NCBI GenBank assembly: GCA_043816305.1
Contig: JBDRHZ010000037.1
Coordinates: 1-26,377, forward strand
Reading direction: 5' to 3'
DNA from: JAHIVN01 sp018816645
GTDB taxonomy: Bacteria > Patescibacteriota > Dojkabacteria > JAHIVN01
DNA length: 26,377 nt
Part shown: piece after piece, positions 7,211-15,088 of the stretch
Layout of the letters: every line of letters starts with the position of its first letter
How positions within the stretch are numbered: the stretch's first letter is position 1
Position numbers and translations under genes: made by a program
The notes under the pieces: generated by a model
What the model was told of the DNA's origin: nothing
The model's database searches: none
The model's input: only the letters and a program-made list of their open reading frames with translations

Positions 7211-7288
7211 TATAATGCTCATATGAACAGAAAACTTCTTGAACGTTTTCAATATATTTTTTCAAATTGTCACTTTCTTATTAACTGA
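7211..7288 (+). pseudogene. Truncated duplicate of the promoter and start of the gene at 8210
   Basis: TATAAT (7211-7216) lies six bases before an ATG (7223) that opens a 21-codon frame MNRKLLERFQYIFSNCHF.. ending at 7288. Both the promoter and the first codons closely match 8198-8270 (MNQNLLERIQYVFSNCHH..). The copy therefore carries the promoter, start and N-terminus but loses the rest, and is best read as a decayed tandem duplicate. A short leader peptide is a less likely alternative. Confidence 0.75.
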
Positions 7289-7415
7289 ACTTTCGTTAGT
7301 ATATTTGGATTTTAGAGTCCTTTAATGTATTATTTTGGTGAGTCCTTTTTTGATAATTGATCGAATACTATTAGTTGAAATTCAGTATAAATCAATATTT
7401 GTTAAATCCTAGATT

Positions 7416-8058
7416 ATGATACAGATTCTATATTTGGGTTCAAGCAGCGTTTATGGTGTTGGTGCTAGTGAAGTCGGTTTTTCTGATTATGTAAAACGTG
7501 AACTTCACAGAAGAATGTTTTCAGATAAAGGAATCGGTGAAAAGTATGAGATATACAACTTTGGCAAATCAGGTGCTACTGTAGATTTTGTTATAAAGAA
7601 CTTTCCCATTTTCCTTGAACAATTTGGACGGGGAGGTAAAGTTATAACTGTGGCAAATGTGGGAGGAAATAATTCCAAAGCGGAGGATAGACCAGACAAT
7701 TTTGTGTCTACATTGGACGAATATGTTGATCAGATGTCTGAACTTATTGATTTACTAAAAGAGAAAAGCTCTAAAGTAATGTTTGTTGGAAGTGGTTTTG
7801 TAGATGAGAGCAAAAACAAATCCTAAACAGAATCCTTTAACTGGGGGTAAATCATACTTTACAAATAAACGAAGGAAAATGTTCGAAAATCAGTTAAAAA
7901 TACTTTGTAGAAAAAAAGGTGTTGATTTTATTGAAATTCGAATGAATGAAGATGAATGGAAGAAAAAATATCTATATGAAGATGGTTTGCATTTAAATCA
8001 AAAAGGGCATAATTTGATAGGGAAAAAGATACTTAAAAAGTTGGAAAAGTGGATTTAG
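7416..8058 (+). pseudogene. SGNH/GDSL-type hydrolase, frameshifted
   Basis: Frame one (7416-7826) has block I LYLGSSSVYG (Ser nucleophile in GSSS), block II FGKSGATV, and block III VANVGGNNSK. It then ends early. The +1 frame continues from about 7815 to 8058 with NPKQNPLTGGKSY and block V EDGLHLNQKGH, which supplies the Asp and His. Deleting one A from the run at 7812-7816 joins them into a 213-residue hydrolase with a complete triad. The lesion is a homopolymer insertion, either real or a sequencing error. It differs from the SGNH protein at 2019-2759 and is not a close copy of it. Confidence 0.82.
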
Positions 8059-8197
8059 GTACACAGTTTATCTTTTTATATGTTCTTGATTATTTTAACA
8101 GAGTTTATAGATATCAAAAATAGTAATTACCAAGCTAATGATAATAGGTTGAAAGTGAACATAGTGGACTTACCACGAACTCATAGCCATTGCCTGC

Positions 8198-8203
8198 TAT
8201 AAT
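8198..8203 (+). promoter_or_regulatory. Leaderless-type promoter (extended -10)
   Basis: TG-C-TATAAT with exactly six bases between the box and the ATG at 8210, which places transcription start at or next to the A of the start codon. No -35 box is visible at 16-18 bp. A near-identical copy with the same six-base gap is at 7211-7216. Confidence 0.65.
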
Positions 8204-8209
8204 ACTCAT

Positions 8210-8721
8210 ATGAATCAAAACCTTCTTGAGCGTATTCAATATGTTTTTTCAAATTGTCATCATCTGATTAATTCAACATTTGGCAGAGACTTTTCTGTTG
8301 TAGGAAATGTTGGGATATTTTCTCAGAGTGAGGAGGAGTACAAGGAATTTAAATCAATTGCCAACGAACTCATAAAAAAATAAACGATCCCAATCAAAAG
8401 TATTTCGAATTGAAAAAAGGGTTAACTCTAAAAGACAAGAACTTCACAGCTATATTGACTCATATTTATATAAGAAAATACGACCCATCTGAATACGGAA
8501 AGTACAAAGGAGACGTTGATTTTATTATTGATGATGAAGAATATGCTAACCTAAAAGAAAAAGTTATCAATAAGGAATATGCAGGTGCCGAAATGTACCA
8601 AAGGACCGGGTGGGATACGATCCAGATTACGAAAGGTGAAATTGATGTTGTATCTTACTTGAGTACGCTTGAAATGGCTGAAAAACTCAGAGTCAAATTC
8701 GATGATTTAACTAATCTTTGA
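8210..8721 (+). pseudogene. Unknown conserved-looking protein, frameshifted
   Basis: The ATG at 8210 opens a 57-codon frame (MNQNLLERIQYVFSNCHH...ANELIKK) that stops at 8381-8383. The other frame picks up at the same point (INDPNQKYFELKKG...) and runs to 8721. Lengthening the A7 run at 8374-8380 by one base gives a single 170-residue protein. I do not recognise the family. Visible features are an acidic GDVDFIIDDEEY segment near the middle and a largely alpha/beta composition with no signal peptide or membrane segment. The GDVDF block recalls the acidic strands of minimal nucleotidyltransferase folds, but the G-S helix is missing, so this is only a suggestion. Confidence 0.7.
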
Positions 8722-8858
8722 CATTACTGTTGTTTAAACGATCCAAACTTCAGACATCTGCCTGCTTTCCTCTCTATACTCAATGTTGCTATTGATCTTT
8801 CTTTCTAAACACGCTATCTTGTTAAAAGACCACATTTAATTTTTTTAAATCTCTCTTC

Positions 8859-10115
8859 ATGGCAGAAAAAATTCTTTCTGAGCGGGTTGTATCTCGTAAA
8901 GTCATAGGCAGTGCAAATCCTATAGCTAAGAAGTTTCGCAGCTTTAAAGGAAGCTTTGGCGGGATATGCATTGCCCCTATTCTTATAATTATTGCCTTTG
9001 GCATACTATTTTACAGCGAAAAGTTTAAGAAAAACTCGGAAGTTGTAGAGCAGTTGACACTTGAAACAGCAACAGAGGTAACCGCAGATTCTGGTATGCA
9101 CAAGATAAAAGGAACTCCGGTTGTGGATACTCCTATAAAAGCTCCAGAGGTTGGAGATGTGCTGTATTATTCTTACAAAGAACAAAAATACGAAGAAGTA
9201 GAGAAAACTGAGGAGGAGACAATTACGACCATAGAGAACGGCCAGGAAGTCGAAGAAACTATTGAGAGAGTTAAATTAGTTGATGAGTGGGTAGATAAAG
9301 AAAGCAAGTCAGAGTGGGCTGGATTCAAGCTTGGAAATTATACTATAAGTCCAAACGGGGCAGATCTGGAGCTTAAACTTCAAAAGAAGGAGTATATGAT
9401 CGAAGGGGTTGCCCAGAAAGATTACAAGAGCATTTGTGAATCAGCCGGTGGTACATGGCTTGCCCAATATAATGAATGTGAAGGTATTGGAAAGACAATA
9501 TGTGGCTCTAACGATGGTGAATATAAGATGTGTGAATCGCCATGCAGGCATAATCCTGTGATGGAGAATTGTACTGATGTATGCGTTGAAGTTTGCACCA
9601 TTGTAAATCCTGGTGAATATGTTGATATTTCAGGAAAGAATATCACCCCTGATATCGGTGATTATCGTTTGGTTGTTGAGTACCTGCCTCTAGAAACTGA
9701 GATGCTCGTTATAGGTGAGATTTCTGGAACTACAGTCTCGGGCGGAGATACATTTATAGTATCAAACAAAAGCGATACTGAGCTTCTTAGTGATTTGAAG
9801 GGCGAAGAAACGGCAATGTACTGGATAATGAAAGGTGTTGTGTGGTTGATGCTGACTTTTGGATTCTTGATGATCTTGGGCCCGATACTTTCTCTGCTTG
9901 ACTTCATCCCTGTTGCAGGAAAAGCTGCGAGCTGTGTAGCATCGATTATTGCTGCTATAGTATCAGCAGGTATAGTAATAGCCGGGACACTAATAATCAA
10001 ATACTGGTTCTTGTGTATAGCCTTGGCTGTTATCGGTGTAGTAGGACTTGTTGTGCTTCTGGTAGTCTTGATGACAAGAAAGAAAGGGGATAAAGTAGAG
10101 GAAGAAAAGAAATAA
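8859..10115 (+). CDS. TMEM43-like membrane protein with an inserted eight-cysteine module
   Basis: 418 residues. The N-terminus has the TMEM43/LUMA pattern: a short cytosolic part with SFKGSFGGICIAPIL, one membrane segment (about 35-52), a long extracytoplasmic stretch with D-T-P-I-K-A-P and ENGQEVEETIERVKL, and a C-terminal set of three or four hydrophobic segments (about 323-348, 357-380, 383-405). Inserted at about 189-248 is a cysteine module (C193, 207, 215, 225, 229, 238, 242, 246) containing GGTWLAQYNEC and ESPCRHNP. The spacing is identical to a module in the protein at 11038-12675. The TMEM43 family is linked to membrane organisation, but its bacterial role is unknown. A good terminator follows. 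Confidence 0.75.
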   Translation: MAEKILSERVVSRKVIGSANPIAKKFRSFKGSFGGICIAPILIIIAFGILFYSEKFKKNSEVVEQLTLETATEVTADSGMHKIKGTPVVDTPIKAPEVGDVLYYSYKEQKYEEVEKTEEETITTIENGQEVEETIERVKLVDEWVDKESKSEWAGFKLGNYTISPNGADLELKLQKKEYMIEGVAQKDYKSICESAGGTWLAQYNECEGIGKTICGSNDGEYKMCESPCRHNPVMENCTDVCVEVCTIVNPGEYVDISGKNITPDIGDYRLVVEYLPLETEMLVIGEISGTTVSGGDTFIVSNKSDTELLSDLKGEETAMYWIMKGVVWLMLTFGFLMILGPILSLLDFIPVAGKAASCVASIIAAIVSAGIVIAGTLIIKYWFLCIALAVIGVVGLVVLLVVLMTRKKGDKVEEEKK

Positions 10116-10129
10116 GCTGGATTCGAAGA

Positions 10130-10170
10130 AATAGGCTTGAGAGCAATAGCTCTTGGGCCTATTTGTTTTT
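10130..10170 (+). terminator. Intrinsic terminator, probably shared by convergent genes
   Basis: Arms 10130-10144 and 10149-10163 form a 15-bp stem (three G-U pairs on the plus strand) with an AATA loop, followed by TGTTTTT. It ends the TMEM43-like gene, and its right arm overlaps the stop codon of the convergent MBL gene. Confidence 0.75.
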
Positions 10171-11010
10171 CTCTATACGGTTTTTATCCAGAGATTGGAT
10201 ATCAACAGTTTTGTCAACTTTAAAGATATTCCCATGGCCAGGAATGATATAATCGGCGATTTTCCAGATCTGGGATCGATTCTTCATCTGGCTTACAGGG
10301 TCCTGCGACCAAGGTTCCCAAGTTCCTTCCTCCTTCCAGTCTCTCTCTTTTTCAAAAAGATCCCCGACAATAGCGACGATTCCCTGTTCAGTTTTTGCTA
10401 TTACGGAGATACTCTTTGAATCGTGACCAGGGGTTGCGATTATCTTTACATTCTCATCAACTGTATATCTCTTTTCGAAAAAATCGATAAATACATCTTT
10501 TTTTATGATATCGCTTCCAGCTATAAATATTGCTTCAGGAAACAGGTTAAGATTTCCGATATGATCGATATCACTGTGTGTAGATATTACGTAGGATACT
10601 TCTTGGGGCGAGATCTTTTCTTTCTTTAAACTATCCAAAAGCTTTTTACTAAAACTTGGAACTCCCGTGTCTACGATGATGATATTTCTTTTTGCCTTTT
10701 CGATGAGATTGCTTTCTGAGATTACCAGAGTTATGCTCCCGCAAGCACACTGCGTGGCATAACCTTTCCATTTAGAGTATCCTACCTGGAGAATCTTTAC
10801 TTTTGCGTAAGAACTTTCGGATTTAGAGTTTCTTTTTATCCTCCTTCGTAGTATTTTATTTGGTTTCTGTGGTAGGGGTTGACTTTTTCTTTGATTTACA
10901 ATGGGGGGTTTTGAATTAACTGGTCTGGAGAATACTTCGGAGGATTCCGTCCTATAAGCTGATATCAAGTTAGGTGACTTTTTATTTTTGGACTCCACTT
11001 GTTTTCTCAT
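10159..11010 (-). CDS. MBL-fold metallo-hydrolase with HxDxDH metal motif
   Basis: 283 residues from the ATG at 11010. The frame stays open 16 codons further, but that extension overlaps the divergent gene, so the internal ATG is chosen. Residues 1-68 are basic, low-complexity and probably disordered. The MBL domain follows: FVDTG-type IIIVDTG, STH145-S-D147-I-D149-H150-IGN, ATPGHDSKS, VAIVGDLF and DYIIPGHGNIF. The usual second His of HxHxDH is Asp147, a variant known from ComEC-type MBL domains. Order and length resemble MBLAC1. It is a diverged relative of the frameshifted gene at 5400-6021 and sits convergent to the TMEM43-like gene and divergent from the ZnuA-like gene. Confidence 0.85.
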   Translation of the reverse strand: MRKQVESKNKKSPNLISAYRTESSEVFSRPVNSKPPIVNQRKSQPLPQKPNKILRRRIKRNSKSESSYAKVKILQVGYSKWKGYATQCACGSITLVISESNLIEKAKRNIIIVDTGVPSFSKKLLDSLKKEKISPQEVSYVISTHSDIDHIGNLNLFPEAIFIAGSDIIKKDVFIDFFEKRYTVDENVKIIATPGHDSKSISVIAKTEQGIVAIVGDLFEKERDWKEEGTWEPWSQDPVSQMKNRSQIWKIADYIIPGHGNIFKVDKTVDIQSLDKNRIEKNK

Positions 11011-11019
11011 AATAATTTG

Positions 11020-11027
11020 ATTATATT
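11020..11027. promoter_or_regulatory. Overlapping divergent -10 boxes
   Basis: In the 27 bases between two divergent ATGs (11010 minus, 11038 plus), TATAAT reads on the minus strand (11025-11020) nine bases before its ATG, and TATATT reads on the plus strand (11022-11027) ten bases before its ATG. Both would give leaderless or near-leaderless transcripts, and the two boxes share bases, so only one direction could be occupied at a time (inference). Confidence 0.5.
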
Positions 11028-11037
11028 TAGAAAGAAT

Positions 11038-12675
11038 ATGGAAGTAAAGAAAGAACAAGTGGATTTATCGAATTTTGATAAGAGAGCTGTACCAGCTCTT
11101 TTAGTGTTTATTGTGTTTGTTGTTATCGGCCTTTCGTACTTCTTCTATCTGAAGAGAAGCCGCGAGGAGAAGTATAATAACGAAAAGATCACAGTTACGA
11201 CATCTATATTTCCGATTTATGATATTGCTCGGAACATCATAGGTGAGAATGAGGAGATCGATTTGAGTTATGTAGTGCCGGTATCGGTAAATCTACAATT
11301 ATATGAGCCTCCCGATACTGATAAGGATAAAATCAGGGATTCAGACCTGTCTTTCTTTGTCGGGGCAGGATATGACGACTCCCTTGGATCCTTTGCTGTT
11401 GATAGCAAAGTAGACTTGAGCAGTTTTATAGAGTTGAAAGAAGGAGCTCACGAAAAGGTTATTACTGATTATAAAAAGATTTGTTCTGATAACAGCGGAA
11501 CGTGGCTTTCTGACTACAACGAGTGTGTAAACTCAAGTGAAGAATTATGTGCTTCTCATTCGGGCAAGTATGACAGCTGCGCTTCAGCCTGCAGACATGA
11601 AGCAAATGAAGAACAGTGCATAGCTGTTTGTGTTGCTGTGTGTACATTTGACTCAAGCACCAACGAGACTACTAAGAAAACTTCTAATCCTTATTATTGG
11701 CTCTCTATAGAGAACGCAAAGACTATTGCCCAGGTGGTGTACAAGGAAATAGCAAAGAAAAAGCCTCAGTACTCTTATGAGTTTGCTCAGAATTATGAAA
11801 GCTATATTCAAAGCCTGGATGAGGCTCGAAGCTATATAGATGAACAGTCAAAACTCATAGATGATAAGAGAGTCTTGGTGCTTACTGATTCCTCAGATTA
11901 TTTCTTGATGGACTATGGCTTTCAGGTTGTAAACCGTTTGGAGAATAAGGATCTTGCTGAGGTGAAAAAGTCAGCAGATAAGTATAATTCACGTCTTTAT
12001 CTAAAAGATGAGTTTTACTCAAATGAAGAGATAACAGGTTTTCTTGAAGATCAGGGAGCACAAATCGTTGCTGTAAAAACAGTCGGCGGGGAAGGGCAGG
12101 AGCTAAATTATATAGACCTTGTGAGGACAAACATTGACAGAATTTATTCTACTTATGAGAGTTTGGGTGACTACAGATTTGTAGGCAAAGACTATGTCGG
12201 GGAGTTTAACCTCAAAAACACTAAAGCATCCATCTTTAAAAAGAATTCACTGATCGCTGATCTAAGTCTATCAGAGCTTCCCGAATCTCTTGGAACTGTG
12301 ATGACGAACTTTTACTGGATAGATAAGGATAAGTTTGCGCTTGAAACACATGTAAATCCGAGTTACGGGGAACTGTACTTTTATGAAGTGGAAAATGAAA
12401 ACCTTATTTACCTGAAGAGATATCTTGGATCACAATTTACTCTATCTCCGTCAGGTGAAAAAGTAGCTTACATAGGATATATTGCGCATTTCTCAGATTT
12501 TGGTCCACAGGAGATCAGTTTTATGGTAAACGATCGGGTTCTCTATAAAAGAAAGGGAGAGCAGTTTCCAAGTGAGATAGAGCTGTATTCAAACATTTCC
12601 TGGTCTGACGTCAGCACTGTACAATTCCGGGACTGGAGTAACGACGGGGATTTAAAGGTTGTTGTTGCAGAGTAA
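11038..12675 (+). CDS. Membrane-anchored ZnuA/TroA-like protein with eight-cysteine insert
   Basis: 545 residues from ATG 11038. An upstream in-frame ATG at 10999 would overlap the divergent gene. One membrane anchor spans 17-37. ITVTTSIFPIYDIARNIIG...YVVP...LQLYEPPD...DSDLSFFVGAGYDD is the N-lobe of cluster A-I (Zn/Mn) substrate-binding proteins, and NPYYWLSIENAKTIAQVVYKEI is the counterpart of their DPHxWLDP segment. The usual His residues are replaced: D-P-H-x-Y-E-P is N-L-Q-L-Y-E-P, and D-P-H-x-W is N-P-Y-Y-W. A cysteine module (C149, 163, 171, 181, 185, 194, 198, 202) is inserted between them. The last 170 residues form beta strands (FTLSPSGEKVAYIGY) like a beta-propeller. No ABC transporter genes are nearby, so metal uptake is doubtful. 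Confidence 0.75.
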   Translation: MEVKKEQVDLSNFDKRAVPALLVFIVFVVIGLSYFFYLKRSREEKYNNEKITVTTSIFPIYDIARNIIGENEEIDLSYVVPVSVNLQLYEPPDTDKDKIRDSDLSFFVGAGYDDSLGSFAVDSKVDLSSFIELKEGAHEKVITDYKKICSDNSGTWLSDYNECVNSSEELCASHSGKYDSCASACRHEANEEQCIAVCVAVCTFDSSTNETTKKTSNPYYWLSIENAKTIAQVVYKEIAKKKPQYSYEFAQNYESYIQSLDEARSYIDEQSKLIDDKRVLVLTDSSDYFLMDYGFQVVNRLENKDLAEVKKSADKYNSRLYLKDEFYSNEEITGFLEDQGAQIVAVKTVGGEGQELNYIDLVRTNIDRIYSTYESLGDYRFVGKDYVGEFNLKNTKASIFKKNSLIADLSLSELPESLGTVMTNFYWIDKDKFALETHVNPSYGELYFYEVENENLIYLKRYLGSQFTLSPSGEKVAYIGYIAHFSDFGPQEISFMVNDRVLYKRKGEQFPSEIELYSNISWSDVSTVQFRDWSNDGDLKVVVAE

Positions 12676-12677
12676 TT

Positions 12678-13697
12678 ATGGATGACATATATTACAAAGT
12701 TGCTCACAGAAGTCAAAAGGAAATGGATTCCTTTGCTACGCGGTATGAAGACTTTGATACATCATTGATTCCGGGTATCTTCCAAAAAAGTCTGAAGTAC
12801 AATGTCTTGAGCTGGAAACAGTCCCGGTCCTGGGGAAGCTCACATGTGGTTTACTTTGTCCAGGTAAAAGAGAGAAAGGATACTTTAGTGCTAAGAGCAA
12901 ACCTTGGGATATGCGAGCCGGAAGTGGTCATGCAGGTGGAAAAGCTTGTGACTGATATGGTGGACAGTATGGGCATTCCTACTAATAGGGTACTTCATGT
13001 TGATGTTACTAGGAAGAAATATCCTTTTGATTTTCAAATTCAAGAAAAACTTGGGGGAAATGATCTCGAGGATCACTTTGAGGGGATAAAGGCAGACTAT
13101 GACAAAATGTCGTTTGATCTGGGGGCTTATATAGCACGGTACAGCGAACTGCAATTTCCTTTATTTGGTTTGTTTGATGAGAACTCTGCTCTAAAAGGAG
13201 AACTTGCTGGGACGAAAAAATCCTTTTACGATTATTTGGTCACTAAACTTGAAGATGATCTGAGGTACTTAGTTGACTTTAAGCAGATCAATACAAGAAC
13301 ATCTGATCAGATCCTGAGAATTTTTGCGAAGCATCAGGACATAATTAAAATCAAAAAGGGTTCGCTTGTACATCATGATCTAGCTGATCACAATATATTT
13401 TTCAGGAATGATAAAATTACAGGTATATTTGACTGGGAGGCATGCGTCGTAGGTGATTCGGTTCTCGATCTAGCGTCTTGCCCGACCTGGGGAACGCATT
13501 ATCCACGCGAGAAAATTTTGATTGAAGGCTACAAGTCGGTAAAAAAACTTCCGGAAAACTTTATAGAAAAGATGAATATTTACCAACTCAGAACTATTTT
13601 ATGGAAGACAGTTTTCTGTCAGAGGATAGATATATTGACGCCTGAAAGGCTTGAGAGGCTGGGAACTGTTCTTGCTCCGTTCAAGATAAAACTGTAA
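12678..13697 (+). CDS. APH/choline-kinase-like phosphotransferase
   Basis: 339 residues. The kinase-like fold is shown by the Brenner motif GSLVHHDLADHNIFF (catalytic D234, metal-binding N239) and GIFDWE (D252 of the DFG-equivalent), with the N-lobe Lys/Arg region around LVLRAN (69-74). The family transfers the ATP gamma-phosphate to small hydroxyl compounds such as aminoglycosides, choline or homoserine. The acceptor cannot be predicted. It starts two bases after the ZnuA-like gene stops, so the two are surely cotranscribed. A link between an envelope protein and a soluble small-molecule kinase is unexplained. Confidence 0.85.
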   Translation: MDDIYYKVAHRSQKEMDSFATRYEDFDTSLIPGIFQKSLKYNVLSWKQSRSWGSSHVVYFVQVKERKDTLVLRANLGICEPEVVMQVEKLVTDMVDSMGIPTNRVLHVDVTRKKYPFDFQIQEKLGGNDLEDHFEGIKADYDKMSFDLGAYIARYSELQFPLFGLFDENSALKGELAGTKKSFYDYLVTKLEDDLRYLVDFKQINTRTSDQILRIFAKHQDIIKIKKGSLVHHDLADHNIFFRNDKITGIFDWEACVVGDSVLDLASCPTWGTHYPREKILIEGYKSVKKLPENFIEKMNIYQLRTILWKTVFCQRIDILTPERLERLGTVLAPFKIKL

Positions 13698-13704
13698 TTC
13701 TTGC

Positions 13705-13733
13705 TTGACATATTTCGGTGTTCCGTTCAAAAT
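13705..13733 (+). promoter_or_regulatory. Candidate sigma-70-type promoter for the VWC-like gene
   Basis: TTGACA (13705-13710), a 17-base spacer and CAAAAT (13728-13733). The -35 is perfect and the -10 matches four of six. The start would fall near 13740, giving a leader of about 27 bases. Position just after the kinase gene fits a separate transcription unit. Confidence 0.5.
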
Positions 13734-13767
13734 GGCCTAAACTTATCTTATTTCATTAAATTGTCCT

Positions 13768-14508
13768 ATGGACGATAAATCAACTAAACCGGCAAAAAAT
13801 AAATCCGAGAGTGTGCTGGATGAATCCCAAAAAGACGAAGCTAAAGATTTGATTTCTGAAAGGGCTGATGAAAGTCAGAAGCCAAAAGCAAAGAACAAAT
13901 CTTTACTTATCGTTGTGGTGGTACTGCTTGTGATTCTTTTGCTGTGTATCGGATCTACAGCTGTCGGTTTAGTTTTGAGAAGGAGACAGGATTCTTTCTT
14001 CGATAGGTTTGATAAAACTCAAAATATGGTAGATGAGCAGCTTGACGAATTCAACAAGACTCAAGATGAGATAATGGATAATATCAACAACACCATCCCT
14101 TTCTCAACTACAACCACTCCTTCGACGTCTGCAACCTGCAAAGCCACTAAGTTTGATGATGGAATCTACAATGATGGAGAATCGTATACTACTCTTGATG
14201 GCTGTGAGACTTGTACCTGTAACGATGGAGCGTGGAGTTGTACCGTCAATCCGGGCTGTATAGCACCAACAGGTGGCTGTACGTATGACGGCTCAACTTA
14301 TGCAGACGGCCAAAATTGGACTACTACTGATGGATGCCAGAATTGCAGCTGTATGAGTGGAAGTGTGGGCTGTGTGATGGATGCAACATGTTGTACTTAT
14401 GATGGAACCAATTACCAGAGCGGGGATTCATTCCCATCAACTGACGGATGCAATACTTGTACATGTCTAAACGGAGGAGTCAACTGTACGATGATGCTGT
14501 GTCCGTAG
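13768..14508 (+). CDS. Membrane-anchored protein with three VWC-like cysteine repeats
   Basis: 246 residues. Residues 1-44 are charged and cytosolic, 45-70 are one membrane segment, 75-110 are a short polar, coil-prone linker, 111-123 are a Thr/Ser-rich spacer, and then come three cysteine repeats (about 124-164, 171-208, 209-245). Each repeat has C-x-Y/F-D-G-x-x-Y-x-x-G-x-x-x-x-x-x-D-G-C-x-x-C-x-C...C, which resembles von Willebrand factor type C or pacifastin-type disulfide modules. The topology puts the repeats outside the cell, where disulfides can form, and suggests adhesion or protein binding (inference). It is the third cysteine-rich exported protein in 6 kb. Confidence 0.75.
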   Translation: MDDKSTKPAKNKSESVLDESQKDEAKDLISERADESQKPKAKNKSLLIVVVVLLVILLLCIGSTAVGLVLRRRQDSFFDRFDKTQNMVDEQLDEFNKTQDEIMDNINNTIPFSTTTTPSTSATCKATKFDDGIYNDGESYTTLDGCETCTCNDGAWSCTVNPGCIAPTGGCTYDGSTYADGQNWTTTDGCQNCSCMSGSVGCVMDATCCTYDGTNYQSGDSFPSTDGCNTCTCLNGGVNCTMMLCP

Positions 14509-14576
14509 AAAACTGTAGTAAGCTTGAAATTTGTACTTGAAGAAGTCATCTGTATTCCGGATTCGTATGAAGGGTG

Positions 14577-14798
14577 TTAAATCTTCGTTTCTGAAACTAG
14601 CTTGATGAATTTCCTGTCAAGCAATTCCTTTGTTATACCTGATTCGTCGAGTCCTTGCTTGGGAAACACATAATCAACGTACTGTGCATTACGTCTAAAT
14701 CCTGCTACCTCTAAACCTGAATCTGCAACAATGATAAGTTTATCATTGGACTTTTCAAGGTTAAATGGCTTGATAACCCTGTAATTGCACTTTTTCAT
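14577..14798 (-). CDS. Small protein of unknown function
   Basis: 73 residues (MKKCNYRVIKPFNLEKS...). It is preceded by the best Shine-Dalgarno in the window, AAAGGAGGT ending four bases before the ATG, which strongly supports translation. Content is mixed alpha/beta and near neutral, with one Cys, no membrane segment and no motif I recognise. It is transcribed towards the VWC-like gene and away from the gene-poor spacer. Confidence 0.75.
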   Translation of the reverse strand: MKKCNYRVIKPFNLEKSNDKLIIVADSGLEVAGFRRNAQYVDYVFPKQGLDESGITKELLDRKFIKLVSETKI

Positions 14799-14914
14799 GA
14801 AACCTCCTTTGTATTTAGATAAATTTGCCCACGAAATTTTCAGTTGGGGAAGAAAATGTTTTTGGTTAGGATTGTATTTATAGTTTATTATAACACTTAT
14901 GAGATTTAACTGCT

Positions 14915-15088
14915 ATGAAAGATTTCGAGGGTTGGCGTTGGAGTTTTCCTGGATTTGGGTTTTTGATGATCTCGAAAACTGGTCAGCTTGACCATACGGT
15001 ATTAGAACCCATTGAGTCACTTATTGATGAATTCAATCTCAAATGGAAGTTTCTTTTTGAGTTGCCTAAGCTCAATTTAAGCTGTTAA
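14915..15088 (+). CDS. Small putative protein, 57 aa
   Basis: MKDFEGWRWSFPGFGFLM... ends with a tail I-D-E-F-N-L-K-W-K-F-L-F-E-L-P-K-L-N-L. The same tail, with conservative changes, recurs at 20171-20269 in an otherwise degraded frame. Conservation between two separate loci supports it being, or having been, coding. No Shine-Dalgarno; TATAAC lies 20 bases upstream at 14889-14894. Function unknown. The shared tail might be the end of a larger, lost protein. Confidence 0.4.
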   Translation: MKDFEGWRWSFPGFGFLMISKTGQLDHTVLEPIESLIDEFNLKWKFLFELPKLNLSC

